From: Sphingomonas sp. KR3-1
Lineage (GTDB): Bacteria; Pseudomonadota; Alphaproteobacteria; Sphingomonadales; Sphingomonadaceae
Assembly (NCBI RefSeq): GCF_040049295.1
Contig: NZ_JBDZDQ010000001.1
Span: 1,488,001 to 1,552,000 of the forward strand
Direction: 5' to 3'
DNA length: 64,000 nt
Within the stretch, counting starts at the first letter, position 1, and every line of letters begins with the position of its first letter. The position numbers and the translations under genes were made by a program. A model generated the notes under the pieces. It searched no databases, was not told where the DNA came from, and saw nothing but the letters and a program-made list of their open reading frames with translations. Below are positions 34,769-43,402 of the stretch, piece by piece.

Positions 34769-35545
34769 ATGACCGACGCCGCAACCCTCGAAACTCCCGT
34801 CGCCGATCCCGCGCCGCTGCCCGACAAGGGGCTGGCGGTCGTCTCGATCGCCAAGTCATACGACAAGCGCGTGGTGCTCACCGACGTGTCGGTCTCGGTC
34901 GGCCGCGGCGAGGTCGTCGGCCTGCTCGGCCCCAACGGCGCCGGCAAGACGACCTGCTTCTATTCGGTGATGGGGCTGGTGAAGCCCGACAGCGGCCGCA
35001 TCATGCTCGATGGCGAGGACATCACCCGCCTGCCCATGTATCGCCGCGCGATCCTCGGCCTCGGCTATCTGCCCCAGGAGACCTCGATCTTCCGCGGCCT
35101 CTCGGTCGAGAAGAACATCCTGGCGGTGCTCGAGCTTGCCGAGCCGGACAAGGCCGCGCGACAGCGCCGGCTTGACGAGTTGCTCGAGGAATTCGGCCTC
35201 ACCCGGCTGCGCGCCGCGCCCGCCATGGCGCTGTCCGGCGGCGAGCGCCGCCGCGCCGAGATCGCCCGCGCGCTCGCCGCCGACCCAACGATCATCCTGC
35301 TCGACGAGCCGTTCGCCGGCATCGATCCGCTGTCGATCTCCGATATTCGCGACCTGATCATCCAGCTCAAGAAGCGCGGCATCGGCGTGCTGATCACCGA
35401 TCACAATGTCCGCGAGACGCTCGACATCGTCGATCGCGGCTACATCATCTATGACGGCCGCGTGCTCTTCGCCGGCTCGCCGGGCGATCTCGTCCGCGAC
35501 GAGAATGTCCGCCGCCTCTATCTCGGCGAGAGCTTCGAGCTTTAA
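34769..35545 (+). CDS. lptB: LPS export ABC transporter ATP-binding protein LptB
   Basis: 258 residues. Walker [11 protein letters not shown]-loop LPQETSIFRGLS, signature LSGGERRRAEIARAL, Walker B TIILLDEPFAGIDP and the H-loop LITDHNVRET are all typical of LptB. LptB powers LptFG, whose genes are not in the window. The ATG at 34769 is preferred over 34754 because an AGGGA stands six bases before it. rpoN follows after six bases. Confidence 0.95.
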   Translation: MTDAATLETPVADPAPLPDKGLAVVSIAKSYDKRVVLTDVSVSVGRGEVVGLLGPNGAGKTTCFYSVMGLVKPDSGRIMLDGEDITRLPMYRRAILGLGYLPQETSIFRGLSVEKNILAVLELAEPDKAARQRRLDELLEEFGLTRLRAAPAMALSGGERRRAEIARALAADPTIILLDEPFAGIDPLSISDIRDLIIQLKKRGIGVLITDHNVRETLDIVDRGYIIYDGRVLFAGSPGDLVRDENVRRLYLGESFEL

Positions 35546-35551
35546 GCACGC

Positions 35552-37087
35552 ATGAGTCTCGCGCCTCGCCTCGATCTGCGCCAGTCGCAATCGCTGGTGA
35601 TGACGCCGCAGCTGCAGCAGGCGATCAAGCTGCTGGCGCTGTCGAACCTCGAGATCGAGACCTTCATCGCCGAGGAGCTCGAGAAGAACCCGCTGCTCGA
35701 GAATAACGGCACCGGCGGCGACGAGCGCGAGAGCGGCGAACCCGCCGACGCCTCCGAGCCCGATCCCGACTTTGTCGAGCGCGACGGCCCGGCCGATGCC
35801 AGCGAACTGCTCGCCGGCGGCGGCGAGGCGAGCGGCGAAGCCGCGCTCGACGTCGATTTCGCTGCGGAGACCTTCCACCACGACAGCGGCAGCGACACGC
35901 TGGGCGCGCGCGGCGGGCTCGACGGCAGCCTCGGCCTGACCGGCGCGAGCGGCGCCGGCGCGCCCGAGGACGGCCCGGACTTCGACAATTTCGGCAGCGC
36001 CGACCTCAGCCTTGCCGATCACCTGATGGCGCAGGCCGGCGCCACCATCGACGGCGCCGACCTGTTCATCGCAGCGCATCTGATCGACCAGATCGACGAG
36101 ACCGGCTATCTCACCGCGCCGCTGCTCGACATCGCCAACCGGCTCAATGTCGCGCTCGCTCGAGTCGAGGCCGTGCTGGCGACGATCCAGACCTTCGATC
36201 CCACCGGCGTCGGCGCGCGCACCCTGGCCGAGTGCCTCGCGCTCCAGGCCCGGGAAGCCGATCGCTACGATCCCTGCATGGCGCGGCTGCTCGACAATCT
36301 CGATCTCGTCGCGCGCGGCGACCTGCCCCGCCTCAAGCGCATCTGCGACGTCGATGACGAGGATCTGGCGGACATGATCCGCGAGCTCAGGAACTACGAT
36401 CCCAAGCCCGGCTGCCGCTATGGCGGGGAACCGACGCTGGCAGTGACGCCCGACATCTTCGTCGCGCGGCGCGGCGCCGGCTGGGCGGTGGAGATCAACG
36501 CCGCCACCCTGCCCAGGCTGCTGGTCAACCGTGCCTATTATGCCGAGGTCTCGTCGGGCCCGCAGGACAAGGCGAGCAAGGCCTGGCTGTCGGACATGCT
36601 CGCCAGCGCCAACTGGCTGGTCAAGGCGCTCGACCAGCGCCAGCGCACGATCATCAAGGTCGCGTCCGAGATCGTGAAGCAGCAGGAAGCCTTCTTCCTC
36701 AAGGGCGTCGCCCATCTCAAGCCGATGACGCTGCGCCAGGTCGCCGAGGCGATCGAGATGCACGAATCGACGGTGAGCCGCGTCACCTCGAACAAATATC
36801 TCAGCTGCGCGCGCGGGCTGTTCGAGCTGAAGTATTTCTTCACCTCGGCGATCCAGTCGTCCGAAGGCGGCGATGCCGTCTCCGCCGAAGCCGTGAAGAA
36901 CGCGATCCGCACGCTGATCCAGGCCGAGGATCCCAAGAAGATCCTCTCCGACGACACGCTGGTCGAGCTGCTCAACGCCAAGGGCTTCGACATCGCTCGC
37001 CGCACCGTCGCCAAATATCGCGAGGCGATGGGGATCGGCAGCTCGGTCCAGCGCCGCCGGCAAAAGGCGCTCGAGGGCGTCGGCTGA
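35552..37087 (+). CDS. rpoN: RNA polymerase sigma-54 factor
   Basis: 511 residues. Region I is glutamine-rich (RQSQSLVMTPQLQQAIKLLALSNLEIETF), binding activators and core polymerase; an acidic region II (about 50-150) is long and Asp/Glu/Gly-rich. The core-binding domain and helix-turn-helix follow, and the RpoN box ARRTVAKYREAMGI is near the C-terminus. The lptB-rpoN linkage is a widespread arrangement. No hpf or PTS genes follow here. Confidence 0.96.
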   Translation: MSLAPRLDLRQSQSLVMTPQLQQAIKLLALSNLEIETFIAEELEKNPLLENNGTGGDERESGEPADASEPDPDFVERDGPADASELLAGGGEASGEAALDVDFAAETFHHDSGSDTLGARGGLDGSLGLTGASGAGAPEDGPDFDNFGSADLSLADHLMAQAGATIDGADLFIAAHLIDQIDETGYLTAPLLDIANRLNVALARVEAVLATIQTFDPTGVGARTLAECLALQAREADRYDPCMARLLDNLDLVARGDLPRLKRICDVDDEDLADMIRELRNYDPKPGCRYGGEPTLAVTPDIFVARRGAGWAVEINAATLPRLLVNRAYYAEVSSGPQDKASKAWLSDMLASANWLVKALDQRQRTIIKVASEIVKQQEAFFLKGVAHLKPMTLRQVAEAIEMHESTVSRVTSNKYLSCARGLFELKYFFTSAIQSSEGGDAVSAEAVKNAIRTLIQAEDPKKILSDDTLVELLNAKGFDIARRTVAKYREAMGIGSSVQRRRQKALEGVG

Positions 37088-37135
37088 GCCTCTGCGCAAA
37101 GGCGATTCAGAATTTGGTAGCCAGCCGCTCCTATA

Positions 37136-37531
37136 ATGGAGTCGATGTCCGCCGAATTCTCCTTCGACGTCGATCCCGCGCGCAGCCTTGTCCGTATCCG
37201 GATGAGCGGCTTCTTCGCGCCCGAAGACATCGCTGCGTTCCTGGCCGCACGCACCGAGGCGCATGCCCGGCTCACCTGCGGGCCCAACCAGCATTTCACG
37301 ATCAATGACCTGCGCGACATCAAGATCCAGGCGCAGGAAAGCGTCGAGCTGTTCCGCGACTTGCTCGCCGATCCCGCCTATCGCTCGCGCCGCCTCGCCT
37401 TCGTGATCGGCAAGACGCTGGCGCGCACCCAGCTCCAGCGCGCGCTCGACCGGCGCTGCGCGCGCTGCTTCGACGATCCCTGGGCAGCCGAGGCCTGGCT
37501 GTTCACCGGCGAGGATCGCGCCGCGGCCTGA
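37136..37531 (+). CDS. STAS-like/SpoIIAA-like small protein, unknown
   Basis: 131 residues (128 from the ATG at 37145). The pattern of alternating beta strands and helices (FDVDPARSLVRIRMSGFFAPEDIAAFLAAR) resembles the small SpoIIAA-like/STAS fold seen in many sphingomonad proteins. No catalytic residues are evident. It stands alone, 48 bases after rpoN, and ends just before the repeat at 37540. Confidence 0.65.
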   Translation: MESMSAEFSFDVDPARSLVRIRMSGFFAPEDIAAFLAARTEAHARLTCGPNQHFTINDLRDIKIQAQESVELFRDLLADPAYRSRRLAFVIGKTLARTQLQRALDRRCARCFDDPWAAEAWLFTGEDRAAA

Positions 37532-37539
37532 TCCGCCCG

Positions 37540-37658
37540 CTTGCAATGTAGGATTTCGCCTGCTTGGCTCGCGCGGCCGGCTTTGCTGCCGGCCGCTCTT
37601 TGATGCCGTAGGAAATATAGGATCGCACCTGCGATGCGCCCGCGCAGCTTCGTTGCGC
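37540..37658 (+). repeat. Dispersed element D copy 1 (convergent intergenic)
   Basis: The outer block CTTGCAATGTAGGATTTCGC (37540-37559) and its continuation CTGCTTGGCT recur in inverted orientation at the copy 46019-46124, as do GGCCGCTCTTT and GTAGGAAATATAGGA. The centre differs: here GGCCGGC-TTTGCT-GCCGGCC forms a hairpin. A flanking GCGCAGCTTCGTTGCGC hairpin is shared. It sits between the ends of two converging genes. Confidence 0.8.
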
Positions 37659-37747
37659 CGGGCAGGGAGTGGCGCGCGCCCATGAATGTCGCGGCTTTTG
37701 TGACCTTCCGCGGCCGCCGGACCGATTCGCGGCCCGGCGCTGTTGGA

Positions 37748-38200
37748 TCAGTTCGCCGGCTTGTTCGCGCCCGCCACCATCGCGTCGAAGTCCTTCTTGG
37801 TCAGCGCGAGCAGCAGTCCCTTGTTGTTCTTGCCGAACGCCTCGAGCGGCACTTCGACCTTGCCCGCGTCCGCAACGACGACGGCGGCCGACATGCTGAC
37901 CGACTCGATCTTGCCGAGCACTACGCCCTTCGAGTCATGCACCTCGCCGCCGGCGAGGATGTCCGCCGGCTTGGCCGGTACCGCGCGCGTCGCCTTGGCC
38001 TTTTCCGCGGCCAGCCGCTCCTCGCGCACCGCCTTTTCGAGGTTCGCCGCGCTGTCGTCCGGTCCCCGGAGCTCGGGAGCGTCGACCGAGCCGACCAGCA
38101 CCGGCATGCCCGGCCCGCCCGACGCCTGCTGGGCCTGCGCCGCCCCTGCGCCGAGCGTCAGTCCCGCGGCCAATGCCGCCAGCTTCACTGCCTTCATCAT
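37748..38200 (-). CDS. Secreted PRC-barrel-like protein, unknown
   Basis: 150 residues: a signal peptide (MMKAVKLAALAAGLTLGAGAAQAQ), a charged Ala/Glu/Lys helix (about 50-75) and a C-terminal domain with GGEVHDSKGVVLGKIESV...VPLEAFGKNNKGLLLAL, which follows the PRC-barrel pattern. Probable periplasmic location; no known reaction. It stands divergently beyond element D. Confidence 0.7.
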   Translation of the reverse strand: MMKAVKLAALAAGLTLGAGAAQAQQASGGPGMPVLVGSVDAPELRGPDDSAANLEKAVREERLAAEKAKATRAVPAKPADILAGGEVHDSKGVVLGKIESVSMSAAVVVADAGKVEVPLEAFGKNNKGLLLALTKKDFDAMVAGANKPAN

Positions 38201-38256
38201 CGCTCTCCCTCTTGTCTTTTGCCGGCAATGGTATCGCTACCAGCGGCGGGAGGCAA

Positions 38257-39252
38257 TCAATCGTCCTCGTCCTCGAACCCGGCGAGATCGAGCGCGCGGG
38301 CCTTGACCTGGTGGAGGCGGCACCAATGGACGAGCGCATCCTCGCGGCCATGCGTCACCCACACTTCGCGCGGCTCCAGTTCCTGGATCGTGCGCGTCAG
38401 CTCGTCCCAGTCGGCATGGTCGGAGAGGATCAGGGGCAGCTCGACATTGCGCTGCCGGGCGCGCTGGCGCACCCGCATCCAGCCCGATGCCATCGCGGTG
38501 ATCGGATCGGGCAGCCGGCGCGACCAGCGGTCGTTGAGCGCGCCAGGCGGGCACAGGATGATCCGCCCCTGCAGCTCGGCCTTGGGCACGCCGGTGGCGG
38601 GGCGCAGCTCGCCCAGCGCGACGCCCTGCTCGACATAGAGGTCGCAGAGCCGCTGGAGCGCGCCGTGGATGTAGATGGGATCGTCGAACCCCATCGCGCG
38701 CAGCTCGCCGATCACCCGCTGCGCCTTGCCCAGCGCATAAGCGCCGACCAGCACGCAGCGGTCCGGATTGGCGCGCAGCGCGGCGAGCAGCTTGTCGATC
38801 TCGTCATGCGTCTCGGGATGGCGGAAGACGGGGAGCCCGAACGTCGCCTCGGTGACGAACACGTCGCACGGCACCGGCTCGAACGGCGCGCAGGTCGGAT
38901 CCGCGCGGCGCTTGTAGTCGCCCGAGACGACGATCCGCTCGCCGCGATGCTCGAGCACGATCTGCGCGGAGCCGAGGACATGGCCGGCGGGGACGAAGCG
39001 GATGTCGATGCCGTGCATGGTGATCCGCTCGCCATAGTCGACCGGGTTGCCCGCCTGCGGGCCGTAGCGCGCTTCCATGATCGCCAGCGTCTGCGGCGTC
39101 GCCCACACCGCCTCGTGCCCGCCACGGGCATGATCGGCATGGCCATGGGTCACCAGCGCGCGGCGCACCGGCTGGGAGGGATCGATCCAGATATCGGCCG
39201 CGGGCAGATAGATGCCCGTGGGCCGCGGATCGATCCAGTTTCCCAATGCCAT
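38257..39252 (-). CDS. Ligase-associated DNA exonuclease (metallo-beta-lactamase/beta-CASP type)
   Basis: 331 residues. Motif HxHADH is in LVTHGHADHARGG, further metal ligands in VPAGHVLGSAQ and VSGDYKRRAD, and the C-terminal part has beta-CASP-like LVGAYALGKAQR and a late LSDHADWDEL. This is the exonuclease that clusters with the ATP ligase and Lhr helicase in the DNA damage response set of Pseudomonas and alphaproteobacteria. Its presumed partners are the ligase at 27849 and the helicase at 40937. Confidence 0.92.
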   Translation of the reverse strand: MALGNWIDPRPTGIYLPAADIWIDPSQPVRRALVTHGHADHARGGHEAVWATPQTLAIMEARYGPQAGNPVDYGERITMHGIDIRFVPAGHVLGSAQIVLEHRGERIVVSGDYKRRADPTCAPFEPVPCDVFVTEATFGLPVFRHPETHDEIDKLLAALRANPDRCVLVGAYALGKAQRVIGELRAMGFDDPIYIHGALQRLCDLYVEQGVALGELRPATGVPKAELQGRIILCPPGALNDRWSRRLPDPITAMASGWMRVRQRARQRNVELPLILSDHADWDELTRTIQELEPREVWVTHGREDALVHWCRLHQVKARALDLAGFEDEDD

Positions 39253-39323
39253 GGGGGCAATATGCGTGGGCCGCTCCCGAGTTCCAACCGGTTCGGAAGC
39301 AGCCTCGCGCGACCCGGCAGGCC

Positions 39324-39584
39324 TCAGCCCGGGCAGATGGCGCCGTGCGCCGCGTCGCCCGCCTTGATGATGATCCCGATGATCAAGCCCAGCCCGGGCA
39401 CCAGGTTGCCCAGCACCTGGAGCACCTGCTTCACGACGCCCCAGTTGTCGCAGAACAGCTGTTTGACGTCGGAGATGCCCTCCGGCGCGATCGGCGCCCC
39501 TTCGACATGCGGGGCGTCGACGGCGAGCGCTTGTGCCACCGCGGCCAGCGCAGCCTGGCGATGCGCGTCGGTAAAGTCGGTCAT
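39324..39584 (-). CDS. Small hydrophobic peptide with two cysteines, unknown
   Basis: 86 residues. The first half is polar (MTDFTDAHRQAALAAVAQAL), then comes a Cys45-Asp-Asn-Trp stretch, an amphipathic helix, a strongly hydrophobic segment (about 55-74, LGNLVPGLGLIIGIIIK, Gly-rich) and a C-terminal AICPG with Cys84. AAGGAAG stands eight bases before the ATG. No family recognised; the profile recalls membrane-active or bacteriocin-like peptides. It is divergent from an S8 protease gene with a 147-base gap that contains GTGAC-GGCG-GTCAC (39660-39673). Confidence 0.7.
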   Translation of the reverse strand: MTDFTDAHRQAALAAVAQALAVDAPHVEGAPIAPEGISDVKQLFCDNWGVVKQVLQVLGNLVPGLGLIIGIIIKAGDAAHGAICPG

Positions 39585-39731
39585 GATGCTTCCTTTCGCT
39601 CCGGGGGCGGCGTCGGCCGCCCGCGCTTTCCCAGTAGCGTCAGGGCATGCCGGACAGGCGTGACGGCGGTCACGCGCTCGCCGGGCCGGCCGGTGGCAGG
39701 TTTCCCCCCGATCAATCGGAGGAGACCTGCC

Positions 39732-40892
39732 ATGCCTGAATATTCAGTCCTTTCGGTGCCCAAGGCCGAGGCTCCGGCGACGTTGGACTTCGCAGTCGAG
39801 TCCGTGGGGCAACCCGCCACCCCCAAGCTCGATCGCCAGACGCTCACGCCGTTCGAAGCGGTCGTGATCGAGCAGCAGGAGGAGGTCCAGGTCGTTGCCC
39901 GGCGGATGCCGATCCGCTTGATCGAACCGCGCGACGTGGCACCCGGCACGGCCGGCGACACCGCCTGGGGCCTCGACGCGATCGGCGCGCTGCAATCGAA
40001 GTTCACCGGCGCGGGCGCAGTCGTCGCGATCCTCGATACCGGCATCAAGGCGGGCCATCCGGCGTTCAGCGGTATCGAGATCGTCCAGGAGGATTTCACC
40101 GGCGAAGGTAACGGCGACTGGCATGGCCATGGCACGCACTGCGCCGGCACCATCCTCGGCCGCGATGTCGACGGCACCCGCATCGGCGTGGCGCCCGGAG
40201 TGACCAAGCTGCTCGTCGGCAAGGTGATCGGCGAGAAGAGCGCCGATTCGACCATGTTGTTCGACGCGATCGACTGGGCCGTGCGGGCAGGAGCCGACGT
40301 GATCTCGATGTCGCTCGGCATCGATTTCCCGGGCTATGTCTCACGGCGCATCCTGATCGACAAGATGCCGACCGAGGCCGCGGTCTCCGATGCGCTGGAA
40401 GCCTATCGGAACAATCTGCGGATGCTCGACGCGATCATGGGGATGATCCATGTCGGCGGCAATTATGGTCGCGATGCCGTAGTCGTCGCCGCCGCCGGCA
40501 ACGAGAGCATGCGCCCGCGCTACAAGATCGCCGCCTCGATCCCCGGCGCCGCGCTCGACGTCGTTGCCGTCGCGGCGATGCAGCCGGACCCCGCGGGAGG
40601 CTACGGTGTCACCAGCTTCTCGAACAGCCTGCCGCAGCTCGCCGCCCCCGGTCTGGAGATCCTGTCCGCCGATGCCAAGACCGACAAGCTCATCAAGATG
40701 AGCGGCACGAGCATGGCGTGCCCGCACGTCGCAGGGGTCGCCGCGCTGTTGTGGGAGGCCCTGACGAAGGAAGGCCTTGAGCCGACCGGCGCCAATATCA
40801 AGGCCCGTCTCCTCGCGACCGCAAAGCGCGACAAGATCGTCGCCGGCACGACGGGAACCGATATCGGCCAGGGCATGGTTGCCGCGCCCTAG
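39732..40892 (+). CDS. S8 (subtilisin-like) serine protease without signal peptide
   Basis: 386 residues. The catalytic triad is complete: Asp102 (VAILDTGIKAGHPA), His133 (HGHGTHCAGTI) and Ser327 (GTSMACPHVAG), with the oxyanion Asn in AAGNESM. The first 85 residues are a prodomain-like region without hydrophobic signal or lipobox, so the protein looks cytoplasmic unless exported by another route. GGAGGAG at 39718-39724 gives the start. It is divergent from the 86-residue peptide and lies between exonuclease and helicase genes of the DNA-repair set. Substrate unknown. Confidence 0.92.
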   Translation: MPEYSVLSVPKAEAPATLDFAVESVGQPATPKLDRQTLTPFEAVVIEQQEEVQVVARRMPIRLIEPRDVAPGTAGDTAWGLDAIGALQSKFTGAGAVVAILDTGIKAGHPAFSGIEIVQEDFTGEGNGDWHGHGTHCAGTILGRDVDGTRIGVAPGVTKLLVGKVIGEKSADSTMLFDAIDWAVRAGADVISMSLGIDFPGYVSRRILIDKMPTEAAVSDALEAYRNNLRMLDAIMGMIHVGGNYGRDAVVVAAAGNESMRPRYKIAASIPGAALDVVAVAAMQPDPAGGYGVTSFSNSLPQLAAPGLEILSADAKTDKLIKMSGTSMACPHVAGVAALLWEALTKEGLEPTGANIKARLLATAKRDKIVAGTTGTDIGQGMVAAP

Positions 40893-40936
40893 GCTCGACG
40901 GCTTCTCCCGGCCGGGATCGGGCCTATATCGGGGAG

Positions 40937-43351
40937 GTGTCCGCGCCCGACCTTCCCCAACCGCTTGCTGACTGGTTCGCCGCCCGCGGCTGGGCGCCGC
41001 GGCGCCACCAGCGCGAGATGCTCGAAGCGGGGCGCCGGGGCGAGCATGCGCTGCTCGTTGCCCCCACCGGCGCCGGCAAGACGCTGGCCGGCTTCCTGCC
41101 GACGCTGGCCGAGCTGATCGACGAACCCGCCGACGGGTTGCACACGCTCTACATCTCGCCCCTCAAGGCGCTGGCAGTGGACGTGCAGCGCAACCTGCTC
41201 ACGCCGATCGAGGAAATGGGCGTTCCTATCCGCGTCGAGACACGCACCGGCGATACCCCCTGGGACAAGAAGGTCCGCCAGCGCGCCCGGCCGCCGCAAG
41301 TCCTGCTGACCACGCCCGAATCGCTCAGCCTGCTGCTGTCCTACGAAGACAGTCTGACGATGTTCGCCGGCCTGAAGACCGTAGTGATCGACGAGGTCCA
41401 TGCCTTCGCCACCGGCAAGCGCGGCGACCTGCTGGCGCTGGCGCTGGCCCGGCTCCAGCGCCTCGCCCCCAACCTGCGCCGGGTAGCGCTGTCGGCGACG
41501 GTGGCCGACCCGGACGGCTACCGCGCCTGGCTCGCCCCCTATGGCGACATCGACAAGGTGACATTGGTCCAGGGCGAGAAGGGCGCCGAGCCCAATATTG
41601 CCATCCTGCTGCCGGAGGACAAAGTCCCCTGGGCGGGTCATTCGGGCAGCTATGCGATCCCGCAGGTCATGGCCGAGATCGAGCTGCACAGGACGACGAT
41701 CGTCTTCTGCAACACCCGCGGGCTCGCCGAGCTGGTCTTCCAGCAGCTGTGGAAGGTCAACGAGCTCAAGCTGCCGATCGGCGTGCATCACGGCAGCCTC
41801 AGCCTCGAGGCCCGGCGCAAGGCCGAGCAGGCGATGGCCGACGGCCAGCTGCGCGCGCTGGTCGCCACCGCCAGCCTCGACCTCGGCGTCGACTGGGGCG
41901 ACGTCGACTGCGTGATCCAGATGGGGGCGCCCAAGGGCTCCTCGCGCCTGCTCCAGCGCATCGGCCGCGCCAACCACCGGCTCGACGAGCCCAGCGAGGC
42001 GGTGCTCGTCCCCGGCAACCGCTTCGAATATCTCGAGGCGCGCGCCGCACTGGATGCGGTCGAGCAGGGCGAGCTCGACCCCGACATCTTCCGCCCCGGC
42101 GCGCTCGACGTGCTCGCCCAGCACGTCATGGCCTGTGCCTGTGCGGCACCCTTCCGGCGCGACGATCTGCTGCACGAGATCCGCGCAGCATTGCCCTATT
42201 CGGCGCTCACCGACGAGGTGTTCGACCGCGTCCTGAGCTTCATCGCCGACGGCGGCTATTCCCTGCGCGCCTATGACAAGTTCAAGCGCCTGACCCATGG
42301 CAAGGACGGGCTGTGGCGGGTCACCACGCCTGCCTTTGTTGCGCAGCATCGGTTGAACGCCGGCATCATCGTCGAGGCGCCGATGATGGAGGTGCGCTTC
42401 AAGAACGGGCGCCGGCTCGGCAAGATCGAGGAGGCGTTCGGCACCCAGCTCTCGCCCGGCGACACCTTCGTCTTCGCCGGCATGGCGCTGGAGGTCGAGC
42501 GGGTCGAGCTGACCGAACTGGTTGTCCGCGCCACCGCCAAGCAGGCGCGCTACGTCTCGTACATGGGCGCCCGGCTGGCGATCACCACGACGCTGGCCAA
42601 CCGCGTCCGCCGCTATCTGCACGACCGCAGCGAATGGCTGCGCTTTCCGGCGGACGTCCAGGAATGGCTCGGCGCCCAGGCCCGCCGCTCGGCGATCCCC
42701 GCCCCCGGCCAGCTGCTCGTCGAGACCTTCCCGCACGAGGGCAAGCACCACATGGTGGCCTACAGCTTCGAGGGCTGGAACGCGCACCAGTCGCTTGGCA
42801 TGCTGATCACGCGGCGGATGGAGGCGCTGGGGCTGAAGCCGCTGGGCTTCGTCGCCAACGACTATGCCCTGGCCGTCTACGGCCTGGAGAAGATCGAGGA
42901 CCCGCGCGTGCTGTTCTCGCCCGACATCCTCGAGGACGAGTTCGTCGAATGGGTGCAGGGCTCGGCGCTGCTGAAACGCGCATTCCGCGAAGTGGCAATC
43001 ATCGGCGGCCTGGTCGAGCGGCAGCATCCGGGCAAGAAGAAGACCGGGCGCCAAGTCACCTTCTCTACCGACCTGATCTACGACGTGCTGCGCAAATACG
43101 AGCCCGACCATCTGCTGCTGAGCGCCGCCTGGGCCGATGCCCGCGCCCGGATGACCGATGTCGGGCGGCTCGGCCATCTGCTCGACACCGCCGCCGAGAC
43201 GATGCTCCATATCGACCTGCCCCGCGTCTCGCCGATGGCCGTGCCGGTGCTGATCATGATTGGCCGCGAGAATGTCGCGCAGGGCATGACCGAGGACGCG
43301 CTGCTGATGGAAGCGGAGAACATCGCGGCGGAGGCGATGCGGCTCGACTAG
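40937..43351 (+). CDS. Ligase-associated DEXH-box helicase (Lhr-Core type)
   Basis: 804 residues. RecA domain 1: motif I APTGAGKT with Lys48, motif II VIDEVHAF, motif III LSATVAD. RecA domain 2: QRIGRANHR-type motif VI. The winged-helix and Lhr-core domains follow, with HxxH-type and GHSGSYA segments; no C-terminal HTH extension is present, so it is the Lhr-Core form. It unwinds 3'-5' and acts with the ligase and exonuclease. GTG at 40937 is immediately preceded by GGGGAG, a short spacing, so the exact start is open. Confidence 0.92.
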   Translation: MSAPDLPQPLADWFAARGWAPRRHQREMLEAGRRGEHALLVAPTGAGKTLAGFLPTLAELIDEPADGLHTLYISPLKALAVDVQRNLLTPIEEMGVPIRVETRTGDTPWDKKVRQRARPPQVLLTTPESLSLLLSYEDSLTMFAGLKTVVIDEVHAFATGKRGDLLALALARLQRLAPNLRRVALSATVADPDGYRAWLAPYGDIDKVTLVQGEKGAEPNIAILLPEDKVPWAGHSGSYAIPQVMAEIELHRTTIVFCNTRGLAELVFQQLWKVNELKLPIGVHHGSLSLEARRKAEQAMADGQLRALVATASLDLGVDWGDVDCVIQMGAPKGSSRLLQRIGRANHRLDEPSEAVLVPGNRFEYLEARAALDAVEQGELDPDIFRPGALDVLAQHVMACACAAPFRRDDLLHEIRAALPYSALTDEVFDRVLSFIADGGYSLRAYDKFKRLTHGKDGLWRVTTPAFVAQHRLNAGIIVEAPMMEVRFKNGRRLGKIEEAFGTQLSPGDTFVFAGMALEVERVELTELVVRATAKQARYVSYMGARLAITTTLANRVRRYLHDRSEWLRFPADVQEWLGAQARRSAIPAPGQLLVETFPHEGKHHMVAYSFEGWNAHQSLGMLITRRMEALGLKPLGFVANDYALAVYGLEKIEDPRVLFSPDILEDEFVEWVQGSALLKRAFREVAIIGGLVERQHPGKKKTGRQVTFSTDLIYDVLRKYEPDHLLLSAAWADARARMTDVGRLGHLLDTAAETMLHIDLPRVSPMAVPVLIMIGRENVAQGMTEDALLMEAENIAAEAMRLD

Positions 43352-43402
43352 AAACAATCCAGACAATTGCTGCGCAGCATCGGAAGGTGTACCTTCACAA
43401 GC

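Noticed and set aside
37634..39663. Large plus-strand frames opposite the PRC-barrel and exonuclease genes
   Set aside because: Arg/His-rich shadow translations of recognised minus-strand genes.
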